A DNA stretch of 64,000 nt, from assembly GCF_018861125.1 (NCBI RefSeq), contig NZ_JAHKQN010000005.1:103939-167938 (forward strand), read 5' to 3'. Origin of the DNA: Cellulophaga baltica. Lineage in GTDB: Bacteria; Bacteroidota; Bacteroidia; Flavobacteriales; Flavobacteriaceae. A model generated the notes under the pieces. That model did no database searches, was not told the origin of the DNA, and worked only from the letters and a program-made list of their open reading frames with translations. This document shows, in pieces, positions 8,298 through 16,397 of the stretch (position 1 is the first letter of the stretch; the number at the start of each line of letters is the position of its first letter). A program made the translations under genes and the position numbers.

Positions 8298-9815
8298 ATG
8301 AACAAGAAAGTAATATTGATGATTTTAGATGGTTGGGGAAAATCTCCTGACCCAAAAGTTTCGGCAATTGCAAATGCAAACACGCCATTTATTGATTCAA
8401 TTCAAGAAGAATATTCAAATGCTAATCTATTAACGGATGGTATGAATGTTGGCCTTCCTGAAGGTCAAATGGGAAATAGTGAAGTTGGTCATATGAATCT
8501 TGGTGCTGGTAGAATAGTGTATCAAGATTTAGCTAAAATAAATAAAGCTGTAAAAGAAGACACTTTAAAAGATGAAGTTGTTTTAAAGCAAGCTTTTGAA
8601 TACGCAAAAAAGAATAATAAACCAGTTCATTTTGTAGGTTTATTAAGTGATGGTGGTGTTCACAGTCACACTTCCCATTTAAAAGGACTTATTAGTGCCA
8701 GTGAAGCCTATGGTCTTGACAATGTTTTTATTCATGGCTTTACTGATGGTAGAGATGTTGATCCTAAAAGTGGAAAAGGGTATGTAGAAACTATCAATGA
8801 TTTTTGTTCTGATAAAAAAGCAAAATTAGCAACTGTAATTGGTCGTTATTATGCAATGGATAGAGATAAAAGATGGGAGCGTATAAAATTAGCGTACGAT
8901 CTTTTAGTAAATAATACCGGAACTAAAACAACTGATATTCCTGCTGAATTACAAAAAAATTATGATGCGGATATTACTGATGAGTTTATAAAACCAATTA
9001 TAGCAACAGATGCTGATGGTTCTCCACTAGCAAAAGTAGAAAATGGCGATGTTTTAATTTTCTTTAATTTTAGAACTGACCGTGGTCGAGAACTTACCGA
9101 AGTATTAAGTCAAGTTGATATGCAAGCTGAAGAGATGCATAAATTAGATTTATACTATGTTACCATGACTAATTATAACGACGCTTATAAAAACGTTCAT
9201 GTAGTTTACGACAAAGCAAATATTGAGCAAACTCTAGGTGAAACTTTAGCAAACGCTGGCAAAAAACAAATTAGAATTGCTGAAACTGAGAAATACCCAC
9301 ATGTAACATTTTTCTTTAACGGTGGTAGAGAAGAGCCTTTTGAAGGTGAGCAACGTTTATTATGCCCATCACCAAAAGTTGCAACTTACGATTTACAACC
9401 AGAAATGAGCGCTTATGACATTAGAGATGCAATTATTCCTGAACTTAAAAAAGGTGAAGCTGATTTTGTATGTTTAAATTTTGCAAACCCAGATATGGTT
9501 GGTCATACTGGAGTTATGGAAGCAGCAATTAAAGCTTGTGAAGTTGTTGATAGTTGCGCAAAAGAAGTAGTTACTGCTGGTCTTGAAAATGGGTATTCAT
9601 CAATTGTAATTGCCGATCATGGTAATTGTGATACGATGATAAACCCTGATGGAAGTCCTAATACAGCACACACTACAAACCCTGTTCCTTTAATTCTTGT
9701 TGATAAAGATCACATCAAGATTAAAGATGGAGTTTTAGGCGATATCGCTCCAACAATATTAAAATTAATTGGTGTTGAGCAACCAGAGTTAATGACTCAA
9801 AAAGCATTGGTTTAA
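8298..9815 (+). CDS. gpmI: 2,3-bisphosphoglycerate-independent phosphoglycerate mutase
   Basis: 505 residues, the normal length for the cofactor-independent enzyme of the alkaline-phosphatase superfamily. It interconverts 3- and 2-phosphoglycerate in glycolysis and gluconeogenesis, in the cytoplasm. The metal-binding LMILDGWG is at the N-terminus, the phospho-acceptor serine is Ser61 in GQMGNSEVGHMNLGAGR, and the late metal site reads IVIADHGNCDTM. Other family landmarks include FTDGRDVDPKSG and GRYYAMDRDKRWER. The start is fixed by these N-terminal residues. It is followed by map from a separate promoter 15 bp after the stop. Confidence 0.97.
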   Translation: MNKKVILMILDGWGKSPDPKVSAIANANTPFIDSIQEEYSNANLLTDGMNVGLPEGQMGNSEVGHMNLGAGRIVYQDLAKINKAVKEDTLKDEVVLKQAFEYAKKNNKPVHFVGLLSDGGVHSHTSHLKGLISASEAYGLDNVFIHGFTDGRDVDPKSGKGYVETINDFCSDKKAKLATVIGRYYAMDRDKRWERIKLAYDLLVNNTGTKTTDIPAELQKNYDADITDEFIKPIIATDADGSPLAKVENGDVLIFFNFRTDRGRELTEVLSQVDMQAEEMHKLDLYYVTMTNYNDAYKNVHVVYDKANIEQTLGETLANAGKKQIRIAETEKYPHVTFFFNGGREEPFEGEQRLLCPSPKVATYDLQPEMSAYDIRDAIIPELKKGEADFVCLNFANPDMVGHTGVMEAAIKACEVVDSCAKEVVTAGLENGYSSIVIADHGNCDTMINPDGSPNTAHTTNPVPLILVDKDHIKIKDGVLGDIAPTILKLIGVEQPELMTQKALV

Positions 9816-9838
9816 AATTACCAAAAAAAGTATCTTTG
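9807..9838 (+). promoter_or_regulatory. Predicted map promoter (TTG-N21-TATCTTTG)
   Basis: A TTG at 9807-9809 and TATCTTTG at 9831-9838, 21 bp apart, match both elements of the Bacteroidota housekeeping promoter. The -33 element overlaps the end of gpmI. The start codon of map is 7 bp further on, so the leader would be very short or absent. Confidence 0.6.
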
Positions 9839-9845
9839 TATCCTT

Positions 9846-10658
9846 ATGATTAAAGTAAAAAATACAGAAGAAATTGAATTAATGCGCGAAAGCGCATTAA
9901 TCGTTTCAAAGACCTTAGGTATGCTGGCTAGTGAAGTTAAACCAGGTGTATCTACACTACAGTTAGACGCTCTTGCGGAAACCTTTATTCGCGATCATGG
10001 TGCTGTCCCAGGATTTTTAGGATTATATGATTTTCCTAATTCTCTTTGTATGAGTCCGAATGCACAAGTAGTTCACGGTATACCAAATGATAAGCCTTTA
10101 GAAAATGGCGATATAATATCAATAGATTGTGGAGCTTTAAAAAATGAGTTCTACGGTGATCACGCTTATACATTTGAAGTTGGTGAAGTTGCACCTGAAA
10201 CAAAAAAAATGTTAGACATCACTAAACAATCATTATACGTTGGTATTCGTGAGTTTAAACATGGCAACCGTGTAGGTGATGTGGGCTATGCTATTCAGAA
10301 ATTCACGGAAGATCATGGTTACGGTGTTGTTCGTGAATTAGTAGGTCATGGTTTAGGCAAAAAAATGCATGAAGATCCTGAAATGCCAAATTACGGGAGA
10401 AGAGGTCGAGGTAAAAAGTTTGTTGAAGGAATGGTTGTAGCTATTGAGCCTATGACAAATTTAGGAACACACCGAATCAAACAACTAAAAGATGGTTGGA
10501 CAATCTTAACAGCTGACGGCAAACCGAGTGCACATTTTGAGCACGATGTTGCCTTAGTGAATGGAAAACCAGAACTTTTATCTACATTCAAATACATATA
10601 TGACGCTCTTGGCATTGTGAGCGATGAAGAAGATGAATTCAGACAAGTAAAAATATAA
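9846..10658 (+). CDS. map: Type I methionine aminopeptidase
   Basis: 270 residues. It removes the initiator methionine from nascent proteins, in the cytoplasm. The five dinuclear-metal ligands are in place: Asp94 (SIDCG), Asp105 (GDHAYTF), His168 (GHGLGKKMHEDP), Glu201 (AIEPM) and Glu232 (FEHDVAL). The substrate-binding His77 is in VVHGIPND. The length matches a type Ia enzyme without an N-terminal zinc finger. A terminator follows the stop codon. In many bacteria map lies in a ribosomal operon; here it follows gpmI. Confidence 0.97.
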   Translation: MIKVKNTEEIELMRESALIVSKTLGMLASEVKPGVSTLQLDALAETFIRDHGAVPGFLGLYDFPNSLCMSPNAQVVHGIPNDKPLENGDIISIDCGALKNEFYGDHAYTFEVGEVAPETKKMLDITKQSLYVGIREFKHGNRVGDVGYAIQKFTEDHGYGVVRELVGHGLGKKMHEDPEMPNYGRRGRGKKFVEGMVVAIEPMTNLGTHRIKQLKDGWTILTADGKPSAHFEHDVALVNGKPELLSTFKYIYDALGIVSDEEDEFRQVKI

Positions 10659-10682
10659 TAGTTACTTCTCTTATAAATACAA

Positions 10683-10712
10683 GGCGTGATTAATTTAATC
10701 ACGCCATTTTTA
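10683..10712 (+). terminator. Terminator hairpin after map, immediately before the next gene
   Basis: A ten-base stem GGCGTGATTA/TAATCACGCC with a three-base loop (10683-10705), followed by ATTTTT. The next start codon is at 10717, so this hairpin leaves almost no room for a promoter after it. Confidence 0.75.
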
Positions 10713-10716
10713 AATC

Positions 10717-11481
10717 ATGTTAAAACTCTTTAAATACATATTAAACGCAGTACCAAGACCATTACTTATTAAACTAAGTTATATAGCCAGACCAGTTCTT
10801 GCTTTTTCTATGCGTGGTAACAAATACACTGACCCAATTGATGGCAAAAGCTTTAAAAAGTTTATGCCTTACGGCTATGAGAGTCCAAGAGAAAATGTAT
10901 TGTCCCCTTCTACACTATCATTAGAAAGACACCGGTTATTATGGTTGTATTTAAAGAATGAAACAGATTTTTTTACGAAGCCTCAAAAACTACTTCACTT
11001 TGCACCTGAACAAGCCTTTCACAAACGATTTAAAGGCTTAAAAAACATTTCATATACAACAACCGACCTTAATTCTCCTTTAGCGGACGTGAAAGCTGAC
11101 ATATGCAATCTCCCTTTTGAAGAAAACAGTTTTGATGTTATTTTTTGTAATCATGTATTGGAACATATACCAAATGATAAAAAAGCTATGGAAGAAATGT
11201 ATCGAATTTTAAAACCAGGTGGTTGGGGCATATTTCAAATTCCACAAGATTTAAATAGAGCCGTTACTTTTGAGGATGATTCTATTACAGATAAAAAAGA
11301 AAGAGCTAAAATATTTGGCCAATATGACCATGTTAGAATTTACGGTCGTGATTTTTTTGAGAAGTTAAGAGGTATAGGTTTCACTGTAGAAGAAGTGGAC
11401 TACACATCGCAATTGACTCCAGAACAAGTTGATAAATACCGTTTAGCAAAAGGAGAAATTATTCCTTTAATAAAAAAATAG
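10717..11481 (+). CDS. SAM-dependent methyltransferase (class I, Methyltransf_11-like)
   Basis: 254 residues. The class I Rossmann landmarks are present: LLHFAPEQAFHKRF in place of the usual motif I glycine loop, TTTDLNSPLADVKADICNLP (acidic motif II and the SAM adenine site), then FDVIFCNHVLEHIPND and MYRILKPGGWGIFQIP. The motif I loop is atypical (FAPEQ rather than GxGxG), as in a subset of small-molecule or cell-surface glycan methyltransferases. The substrate is unknown. The gene follows a terminator by only about 10 bases and is convergent with apbE, whose stop lies 8 bp away. Confidence 0.8.
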   Translation: MLKLFKYILNAVPRPLLIKLSYIARPVLAFSMRGNKYTDPIDGKSFKKFMPYGYESPRENVLSPSTLSLERHRLLWLYLKNETDFFTKPQKLLHFAPEQAFHKRFKGLKNISYTTTDLNSPLADVKADICNLPFEENSFDVIFCNHVLEHIPNDKKAMEEMYRILKPGGWGIFQIPQDLNRAVTFEDDSITDKKERAKIFGQYDHVRIYGRDFFEKLRGIGFTVEEVDYTSQLTPEQVDKYRLAKGEIIPLIKK

Positions 11482-11489
11482 AATATGTA

Positions 11490-12521
11490 TTATTTTATCA
11501 TAACATTACTAAAACCATCAGTAGAGAAAAACTTAATTTGATCATCCACACCTACATAAATAAAATACGCATCAATGTGCGTAATTTTGGAAAGTAGCTC
11601 CATTGAATCAACAAGATCCATTGCCATAAAAGAAGTCGCAAAAGCATCAGCTTCTGCACAGTTTTCGGCTAAAACAGAAACAGCTAATACATTTGAATTT
11701 TTAGTAAAACCAGAAATTGGATCAACAGTGTGAACAAATTTTTTCCCTGTTTTTTTATCTACACGATAATGCCTATAATTACCAGAAGAAGCCATAGCTC
11801 TATCCTTTAAATATATTTTGGCAATTGGAGAAGTTCTATCCGTTGCTTTTGGGTTATCTATGCCAACAACAAATGCTTTGTTTTTAATTTTATTAATACC
11901 TTTTGAGATTAACTCTCCTCCTACTTCAATTAAGTAATCAGATATTCCCTTTTGATCTAATAAAACAGCTAGTCGATCAACAGTATATCCTTTTGCTATG
12001 GCATTAAAATCAAATAATATATTAGCATTTACTTTACGAATAGTTTTATCTTCTTCTAATTTTACTTTATTAAAACCAACAAACTCTAAAAGGCTATCTA
12101 CTTTTACACTATCCAATTCAATATGTTTCCCTTGTCCAAAGCCCCAAGAATTAACTAAAATACCAACCGTTGGATCAAAATAACCATTAGTAGTTTTATT
12201 TACTTTTTTTGATAGATTAAAAACCTCTTCAAACATTTCATCAATAACAACTGTTGAATCACCTTTATTAATCTTGGAAATATCTGAATCTGATTGGTAA
12301 GTAGACATGGATTTATTCATGGCCACAAATAGTGAGTCTATTTCTTTACTAAAATCTCTATGTTCAGTATCATAAAAAATAATAGAATATGTGGTTCCTA
12401 ATGCATTACCAGATGCCCTATTCTCAACAATAGTGACTTCTTTTTTGCATGAACTCCCAATAAAAAATAAAACAAATACAATACATAAAACTAAAAATCT
12501 AAAGTTTAATAAGCCCTTCAT
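11490..12521 (-). CDS. apbE: FAD:protein FMN transferase (ApbE), lipoprotein
   Basis: About 343 residues from the ATG at 12521; an in-frame ATG at 12542 would add seven. I prefer the shorter form because it gives a compact lipoprotein-type signal (KGLLNFRFLVLCIVFVLFFI, then GSSCKK). ApbE attaches FMN covalently to threonine in target proteins such as NqrB and NqrC, outside the cytoplasmic membrane. Family motifs are NSWGFG, FDFNAIAKGYTVD, YLIEVGGEL, MASSGNYRHY, HTVDPISGF and the metal-binding AEADAFATSFMAM. The nqr genes lie just upstream on the same strand, matching this role. The start overlaps the end of the preceding small gene by 23 bp. Confidence 0.93.
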   Translation of the reverse strand: MKGLLNFRFLVLCIVFVLFFIGSSCKKEVTIVENRASGNALGTTYSIIFYDTEHRDFSKEIDSLFVAMNKSMSTYQSDSDISKINKGDSTVVIDEMFEEVFNLSKKVNKTTNGYFDPTVGILVNSWGFGQGKHIELDSVKVDSLLEFVGFNKVKLEEDKTIRKVNANILFDFNAIAKGYTVDRLAVLLDQKGISDYLIEVGGELISKGINKIKNKAFVVGIDNPKATDRTSPIAKIYLKDRAMASSGNYRHYRVDKKTGKKFVHTVDPISGFTKNSNVLAVSVLAENCAEADAFATSFMAMDLVDSMELLSKITHIDAYFIYVGVDDQIKFFSTDGFSNVMIK

Positions 12522-12855
12522 AGTCAACAACGTAATCTTCATTTAAATAAACTGGTTTCTCATAATCTTTCGCATTCACCAAACCAACACCAGCAAAAAA
12601 AGTTTCAGCTTCAAATTTTAAAGCATGATCTTTAATTTTATCAAAACTAGATAAATCAAACTTCCTTGGATCATCTGGATAACTAATGCATTTGACCACT
12701 ACAAAATGAAGCTTTTTATCCTTTAAACAAACAAATTGTGGATTTTTTTTTAATTGACTATTAACAGCCATAAATTCAAAACCATTTTCTTCTAATTGTT
12801 TCCCAACAATGTTCATTGCTAAATTGTGAAGTTCTTGTTCAGAGAGTGCTTTCAT
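12499..12855 (-). CDS. Small conserved protein between nqrF and apbE, PD-(D/E)XK/YraN-fold-like
   Basis: 118 residues. I do not recognise a characterised function. I recall similar proteins being labelled 'NQR subunit F' in databases, but nothing here supports that: there is no flavin or iron-sulfur motif. The layout ELHNLAMNIVGKQLEENGFE, then FVCLKDKKLHFVVVKC, then a helix with KFEAETFFAG, resembles the core of YraN-like PD-(D/E)XK nuclease folds. However, the catalytic acids appear lost (NPQF where GEID is expected, VVVK where EVK is expected), so a non-catalytic fold is likely. It overlaps apbE and follows a terminator after nqrF. This is inference from pattern. Confidence 0.7.
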   Translation of the reverse strand: MKALSEQELHNLAMNIVGKQLEENGFEFMAVNSQLKKNPQFVCLKDKKLHFVVVKCISYPDDPRKFDLSSFDKIKDHALKFEAETFFAGVGLVNAKDYEKPVYLNEDYVVDYEGLIKL

Positions 12856-12861
12856 AAGTTA

Positions 12862-12896
12862 AAAAGAAAAAACCGATATAGTTAAATATCGGTTTT
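12862..12896 (-). terminator. Terminator after nqrF
   Basis: An 11-base perfect stem AAAACCGATAT/ATATCGGTTTT (12869-12879 and 12886-12896). On the minus strand it is followed by a run of T residues. It separates the nqr operon from the small gene and apbE. Confidence 0.8.
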
Positions 12897-12930
12897 GTTA
12901 ATATACTTTATTATTTAGTTTTATTTTAAA

Positions 12931-14238
12931 TTAACCTCCAAAATCATCAAATCGGATGTTCTCATCAGCTAAACCAAAATCTTCTCCCATTTTTTGAACA
13001 GCCTTGTTCATTAATGGTGGACCACAGAAGTATAATTCTATATCTTCAGGAGACTCATGTTTGCTTAAATAATTATCTATAACACAATTATGAACAAAAC
13101 CAACAAAACCGTCACCAGGGGCATCTAAACTTTCTTTTACTTTCCAGTTATCTTCTGGTAAAGGCTCAGAAAGAGCCAAGTAAAATTTGAAGTTAGGGAA
13201 TTCTTTTTCCAACTCGTAAAAGTGATCTAAATAGAATAACTCACGTTTAGAACGACCACCGTACCAGTAAGAAACTTTTCTACCAGTTTTTAATGTTTTG
13301 AACAAGTGGTACAAGTGAGAACGCATTGGTGCCATACCAGCTCCACCACCTACATATAACATTTCAGCATCAGAATCGTTAATGAAAAATTCTCCATAAG
13401 GTCCTGAAATAGTTACTTTATCACCAACTTTTCTTGAAAATACATATGACGATGCAATACCAGGATTTACATCCATCCAAGCACCTTTAGCTCTATCAAA
13501 AGGAGGTGTTGCAATACGAACATTCAACATGATCTCTCTACCTTCAGCTGGAAAAGAAGCCATTGAGTATGCTCTCTCTACAGTTTCAGGATTTTTCATC
13601 ACCATTGGCCAAAGACCAAACTTATCCCATTCTGCTTGAAACTTATCTGGCGTTTCATGCTCTTCTGGGTGAGCAGTAATATCCATATCTTCAAACTTCA
13701 CTTCACAAGGAGGGATTTCAATTTGAATATAACCACCAGCTTTATAACCCATATCTTCAGGAATCTCTACAACAAATTCCTTAATAAATGATGCAACATT
13801 ATAATTACGAACAACAGTTGCTTCCCATTTCTTAATACCAAAAACCTCTTCAGGTATGGTAATATCCATGTCTTGTTTAACTTTAACTTGACAAGCTAAA
13901 CGTGCACCATGAACAAGTTCTTTTTTTGAAAAGTGAGGCGTTTCAGTAGGTAACGCTTCACCACCACCAGAAAGTACGTGACATTCACATTGAATACATG
14001 TTCCACCACCACCACATGCTGATGGTAAAAATATTTTTTGATTACCTAAAGTAGAAAGTAAAGAACTTCCTGACCCTACTTCAATTTTCTTTTCTCCATT
14101 AATTGTAATGGTTACAGGACCCGAAGGAGATAGTTTTTCTTTTGTAAAAAGCAAAAGAGCAACTAATATTAATAACAATACCATAAATGCAACCACGGTG
14201 ATCGCAATGTATCCGCCTGTACTTGTAGCTAAAATCAT
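12931..14238 (-). CDS. nqrF: Na+-translocating NADH:quinone reductase subunit F
   Basis: 435 residues. This is the entry subunit: it oxidises NADH and passes electrons through FAD to a 2Fe-2S centre. An N-terminal membrane helix (IAITVVAFMVLLLILVALLL) is followed by a ferredoxin domain with SACGGGGTCIQCECHVLSGG plus a later Cys in ARLACQV. Then come the FAD site RAYSMASFP and the NADH-binding GPYGEFFINDSDAEMLYVGG and GAGMAPMRSH. It is the last of six nqr genes in the order A-B-C-D-E-F on the minus strand, with 2 bp between nqrE and nqrF. Confidence 0.97.
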   Translation of the reverse strand: MILATSTGGYIAITVVAFMVLLLILVALLLFTKEKLSPSGPVTITINGEKKIEVGSGSSLLSTLGNQKIFLPSACGGGGTCIQCECHVLSGGGEALPTETPHFSKKELVHGARLACQVKVKQDMDITIPEEVFGIKKWEATVVRNYNVASFIKEFVVEIPEDMGYKAGGYIQIEIPPCEVKFEDMDITAHPEEHETPDKFQAEWDKFGLWPMVMKNPETVERAYSMASFPAEGREIMLNVRIATPPFDRAKGAWMDVNPGIASSYVFSRKVGDKVTISGPYGEFFINDSDAEMLYVGGGAGMAPMRSHLYHLFKTLKTGRKVSYWYGGRSKRELFYLDHFYELEKEFPNFKFYLALSEPLPEDNWKVKESLDAPGDGFVGFVHNCVIDNYLSKHESPEDIELYFCGPPLMNKAVQKMGEDFGLADENIRFDDFGG

Positions 14239-14240
14239 TC

Positions 14241-14975
14241 TTATTTGTTTAAAATATCATTATAAGAAACTTCATTTTCGTCCATTTCTTTATTTATTTT
14301 ACCTTCTTCTATTTTCTGGGCAGTTTTAACAGCTTCTTCAGCAGGAGCTTCATCACCACCTGTTAACATACCACCAAAACTTTGAAAACCGATACCCATT
14401 AAGCCAGTAATGATAAACGTAATACCTAACCCTCTTAAAGGAGCTGGAACGTTTGAATATCTAATTTTTTCACGGATTGCAGCAATAGCTAAAATTGCTA
14501 AAAACCATCCAATACCTGATGATATTCCATAATTAAAAGCTAAACCTAAGGTTTGAATATCTCTTGATTGCATGAATAATGAACCCCCCAAAATAGCACA
14601 GTTTACAGCAATTAATGGCAAAAATATACCTAATTGATTATATAGTGAAGGTGAGAATTTTTCAACAACTATCTCTACCAATTGTACCATTGTTGCAATG
14701 GTAGCGATAAATAAGATAAATGATAAAAAACTTAAGTTATAATCTGCATATTCAGGACCTAACCACACTAATGCACCATCTCTTAAAAGATACTGATCTA
14801 ACAGCCAGTTTAATGGCACCGTAACAGCAAGTACAAATATTACCGCTGCACCTAAACCAACTGCTGTAGCCACTTTTTTAGAAACCGCCAAGTAAGAGCA
14901 CATTCCTAAGAAGACAGCAAAAACCATGTTGTCTATAAATATTGATCTAAAAAATAATTCTATATGTTCTAACAT
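14241..14975 (-). CDS. nqrE: Na+-translocating NADH:quinone reductase subunit E
   Basis: 244 residues, with about six membrane helices of the NqrE/RnfA family. It starts at MLEHIELFFRSIFIDNMVFA and includes the conserved VNCAILGGSLFM and YGISSGIGWFLAI. NqrE with NqrD forms the membrane part that holds an iron centre between the two subunits. It is longer than the usual 200 or so residues because of a charged C-terminal tail of about 40 residues (GGDEAPAEEAVKTAQKIEEG, then KINKEMDENEVSYNDILNK). The gene is tightly packed between nqrD and nqrF. Confidence 0.96.
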   Translation of the reverse strand: MLEHIELFFRSIFIDNMVFAVFLGMCSYLAVSKKVATAVGLGAAVIFVLAVTVPLNWLLDQYLLRDGALVWLGPEYADYNLSFLSFILFIATIATMVQLVEIVVEKFSPSLYNQLGIFLPLIAVNCAILGGSLFMQSRDIQTLGLAFNYGISSGIGWFLAILAIAAIREKIRYSNVPAPLRGLGITFIITGLMGIGFQSFGGMLTGGDEAPAEEAVKTAQKIEEGKINKEMDENEVSYNDILNK

Positions 14976-14995
14976 CGCTATTTCTTATTTTTTAA

Positions 14996-15643
14996 TTAAT
15001 TTTCTTCTATTAATGAAGGGTTACGAGAACGTTGAACCCAAATGATAATACCTACTACGATCAATGCTGCAGGAGGGATAATCATAAATCCGTTATTTTC
15101 ATAACCGATAGAATACAAACCTGTTTTCTCAATAGGATCTCCTAAAACTTTAAAGCCTAATAAAGTACCTGAACCTAATAGCTCTCTAAAGAAACCTATA
15201 ATTACAAGTATAATTCCGTAACCAAGTGAGTTACCAATACCATCCAAGAAAGATTTATAAGGTCCGTTAGCTAAAGCAAAAGCTTCAAAACGACCCATAA
15301 TAATACAGTTAGTAATAATTAAACCCACAAAAACCGATAAGGTTTTACTTAACTCGTAAGCAAAAGCTTTTAGTACTTGATCTACAATAATTACTAAAGT
15401 TGCAACCACAACTAACTGAACAATAATTCTAATTTTAGAAGGGATAATGTTACGCATTAATGATATTACTACGTTACCCATTGCTAAAACAAACATTACA
15501 GATACTGCCATAACTATTGAAGCTTTAAGCTCTGCTGTAATTGCTAATGCAGAGCAAATACCTAATACCTGAATAGTAATCGGATTGTTATCTGCTAATG
15601 GGTCTAAAATTAGCCCCGCGTCTTTTTTTGTAAGTAATCCCAT
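14996..15643 (-). CDS. nqrD: Na+-translocating NADH:quinone reductase subunit D
   Basis: 215 residues, all membrane helices, of the NqrD/RnfE family. Recognisable stretches are DPLADNNPITIQVLGICSAL, then TNCIIMGRFEAFA and GIILVIIGFFRELLGSGTLL. The Cys in TNCIIMGR corresponds to the family's conserved cysteine near the intramembrane iron site. NqrD pairs with NqrE. It sits 2 bp after nqrC and 20 bp before nqrE. Confidence 0.96.
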   Translation of the reverse strand: MGLLTKKDAGLILDPLADNNPITIQVLGICSALAITAELKASIVMAVSVMFVLAMGNVVISLMRNIIPSKIRIIVQLVVVATLVIIVDQVLKAFAYELSKTLSVFVGLIITNCIIMGRFEAFALANGPYKSFLDGIGNSLGYGIILVIIGFFRELLGSGTLLGFKVLGDPIEKTGLYSIGYENNGFMIIPPAALIVVGIIIWVQRSRNPSLIEEN

Positions 15644-15645
15644 AT

Positions 15646-16395
15646 TTATTTTACTCTAATGGTTTTTAAATAGTCTTTATAAAGATTTACTGTTTCTGTA
15701 ATCATAGCAGAAACACCATTACCGGTAATTGTAGCACCCGCAAGTGCATCAACTGCATTATCATCTTTTCTTTCATTAACAGGGTCATTGTTACCTTTTG
15801 CAACAGTAATACCTTTATAACGTGTTCCAGACATGATAGTTTCCCCAGTAAAATCATCCATAAAGTAACGTTGTTTTATGTTTGCACCTAAACCAGGTGT
15901 TTCACCTTTATGATCAAAATAAACACCTTGAACCACCATATTTTTATCAAGAGCAATAAAACCCCATATAGCATCCCAAAGGCCTTTACCATACATAGGT
16001 ATAATATAAAACTCTTTATTATCTTTTTCACCAACAAACAAAGGCAACTTAGGTGTTTCACCTGTTTTAGAAATTGCTATTTGTTTTTTCATATCAATTA
16101 AGTAAGCTTCTTTATCTTCAGTAACTTTATCACCTTCGATAACCAATTGCTTCTTAATATACTTTAAAAATTCATCCTCTACTTCATTAGCAGGAATAAA
16201 ATTTACACTACCCTCATCAACATTACTATTTACGCCCATAGCGTAAAGAATGTTTTGTTGTTTTTCAAATTTTTCGTTTTCTGCTATTTTATCACTTAAG
16301 CCTGAAGCTGTTAGTGCTAAAACAGAACCTACGATTACAACCATTATTGCCGCAAATACTACGGTATAAACGTTTTTATCTGTGTTAATTGCCAT
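15646..16395 (-). CDS. nqrC: Na+-translocating NADH:quinone reductase subunit C
   Basis: 249 residues. One N-terminal membrane helix (VYTVVFAAIMVVIVGSVLAL) precedes a periplasmic FMN-binding domain. The flavinylation motif, consensus Dxx(S/T)GAT, is read as DALAGAT (bases 15730-15750), keeping the acceptor threonine but with Ala in place of Ser/Thr. ApbE attaches FMN here. The motif ETPGLGANI is typical of this domain. Two bases separate it from nqrB and from nqrD. Confidence 0.96.
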   Translation of the reverse strand: MAINTDKNVYTVVFAAIMVVIVGSVLALTASGLSDKIAENEKFEKQQNILYAMGVNSNVDEGSVNFIPANEVEDEFLKYIKKQLVIEGDKVTEDKEAYLIDMKKQIAISKTGETPKLPLFVGEKDNKEFYIIPMYGKGLWDAIWGFIALDKNMVVQGVYFDHKGETPGLGANIKQRYFMDDFTGETIMSGTRYKGITVAKGNNDPVNERKDDNAVDALAGATITGNGVSAMITETVNLYKDYLKTIRVK

Positions 16396-16397
16396 AA

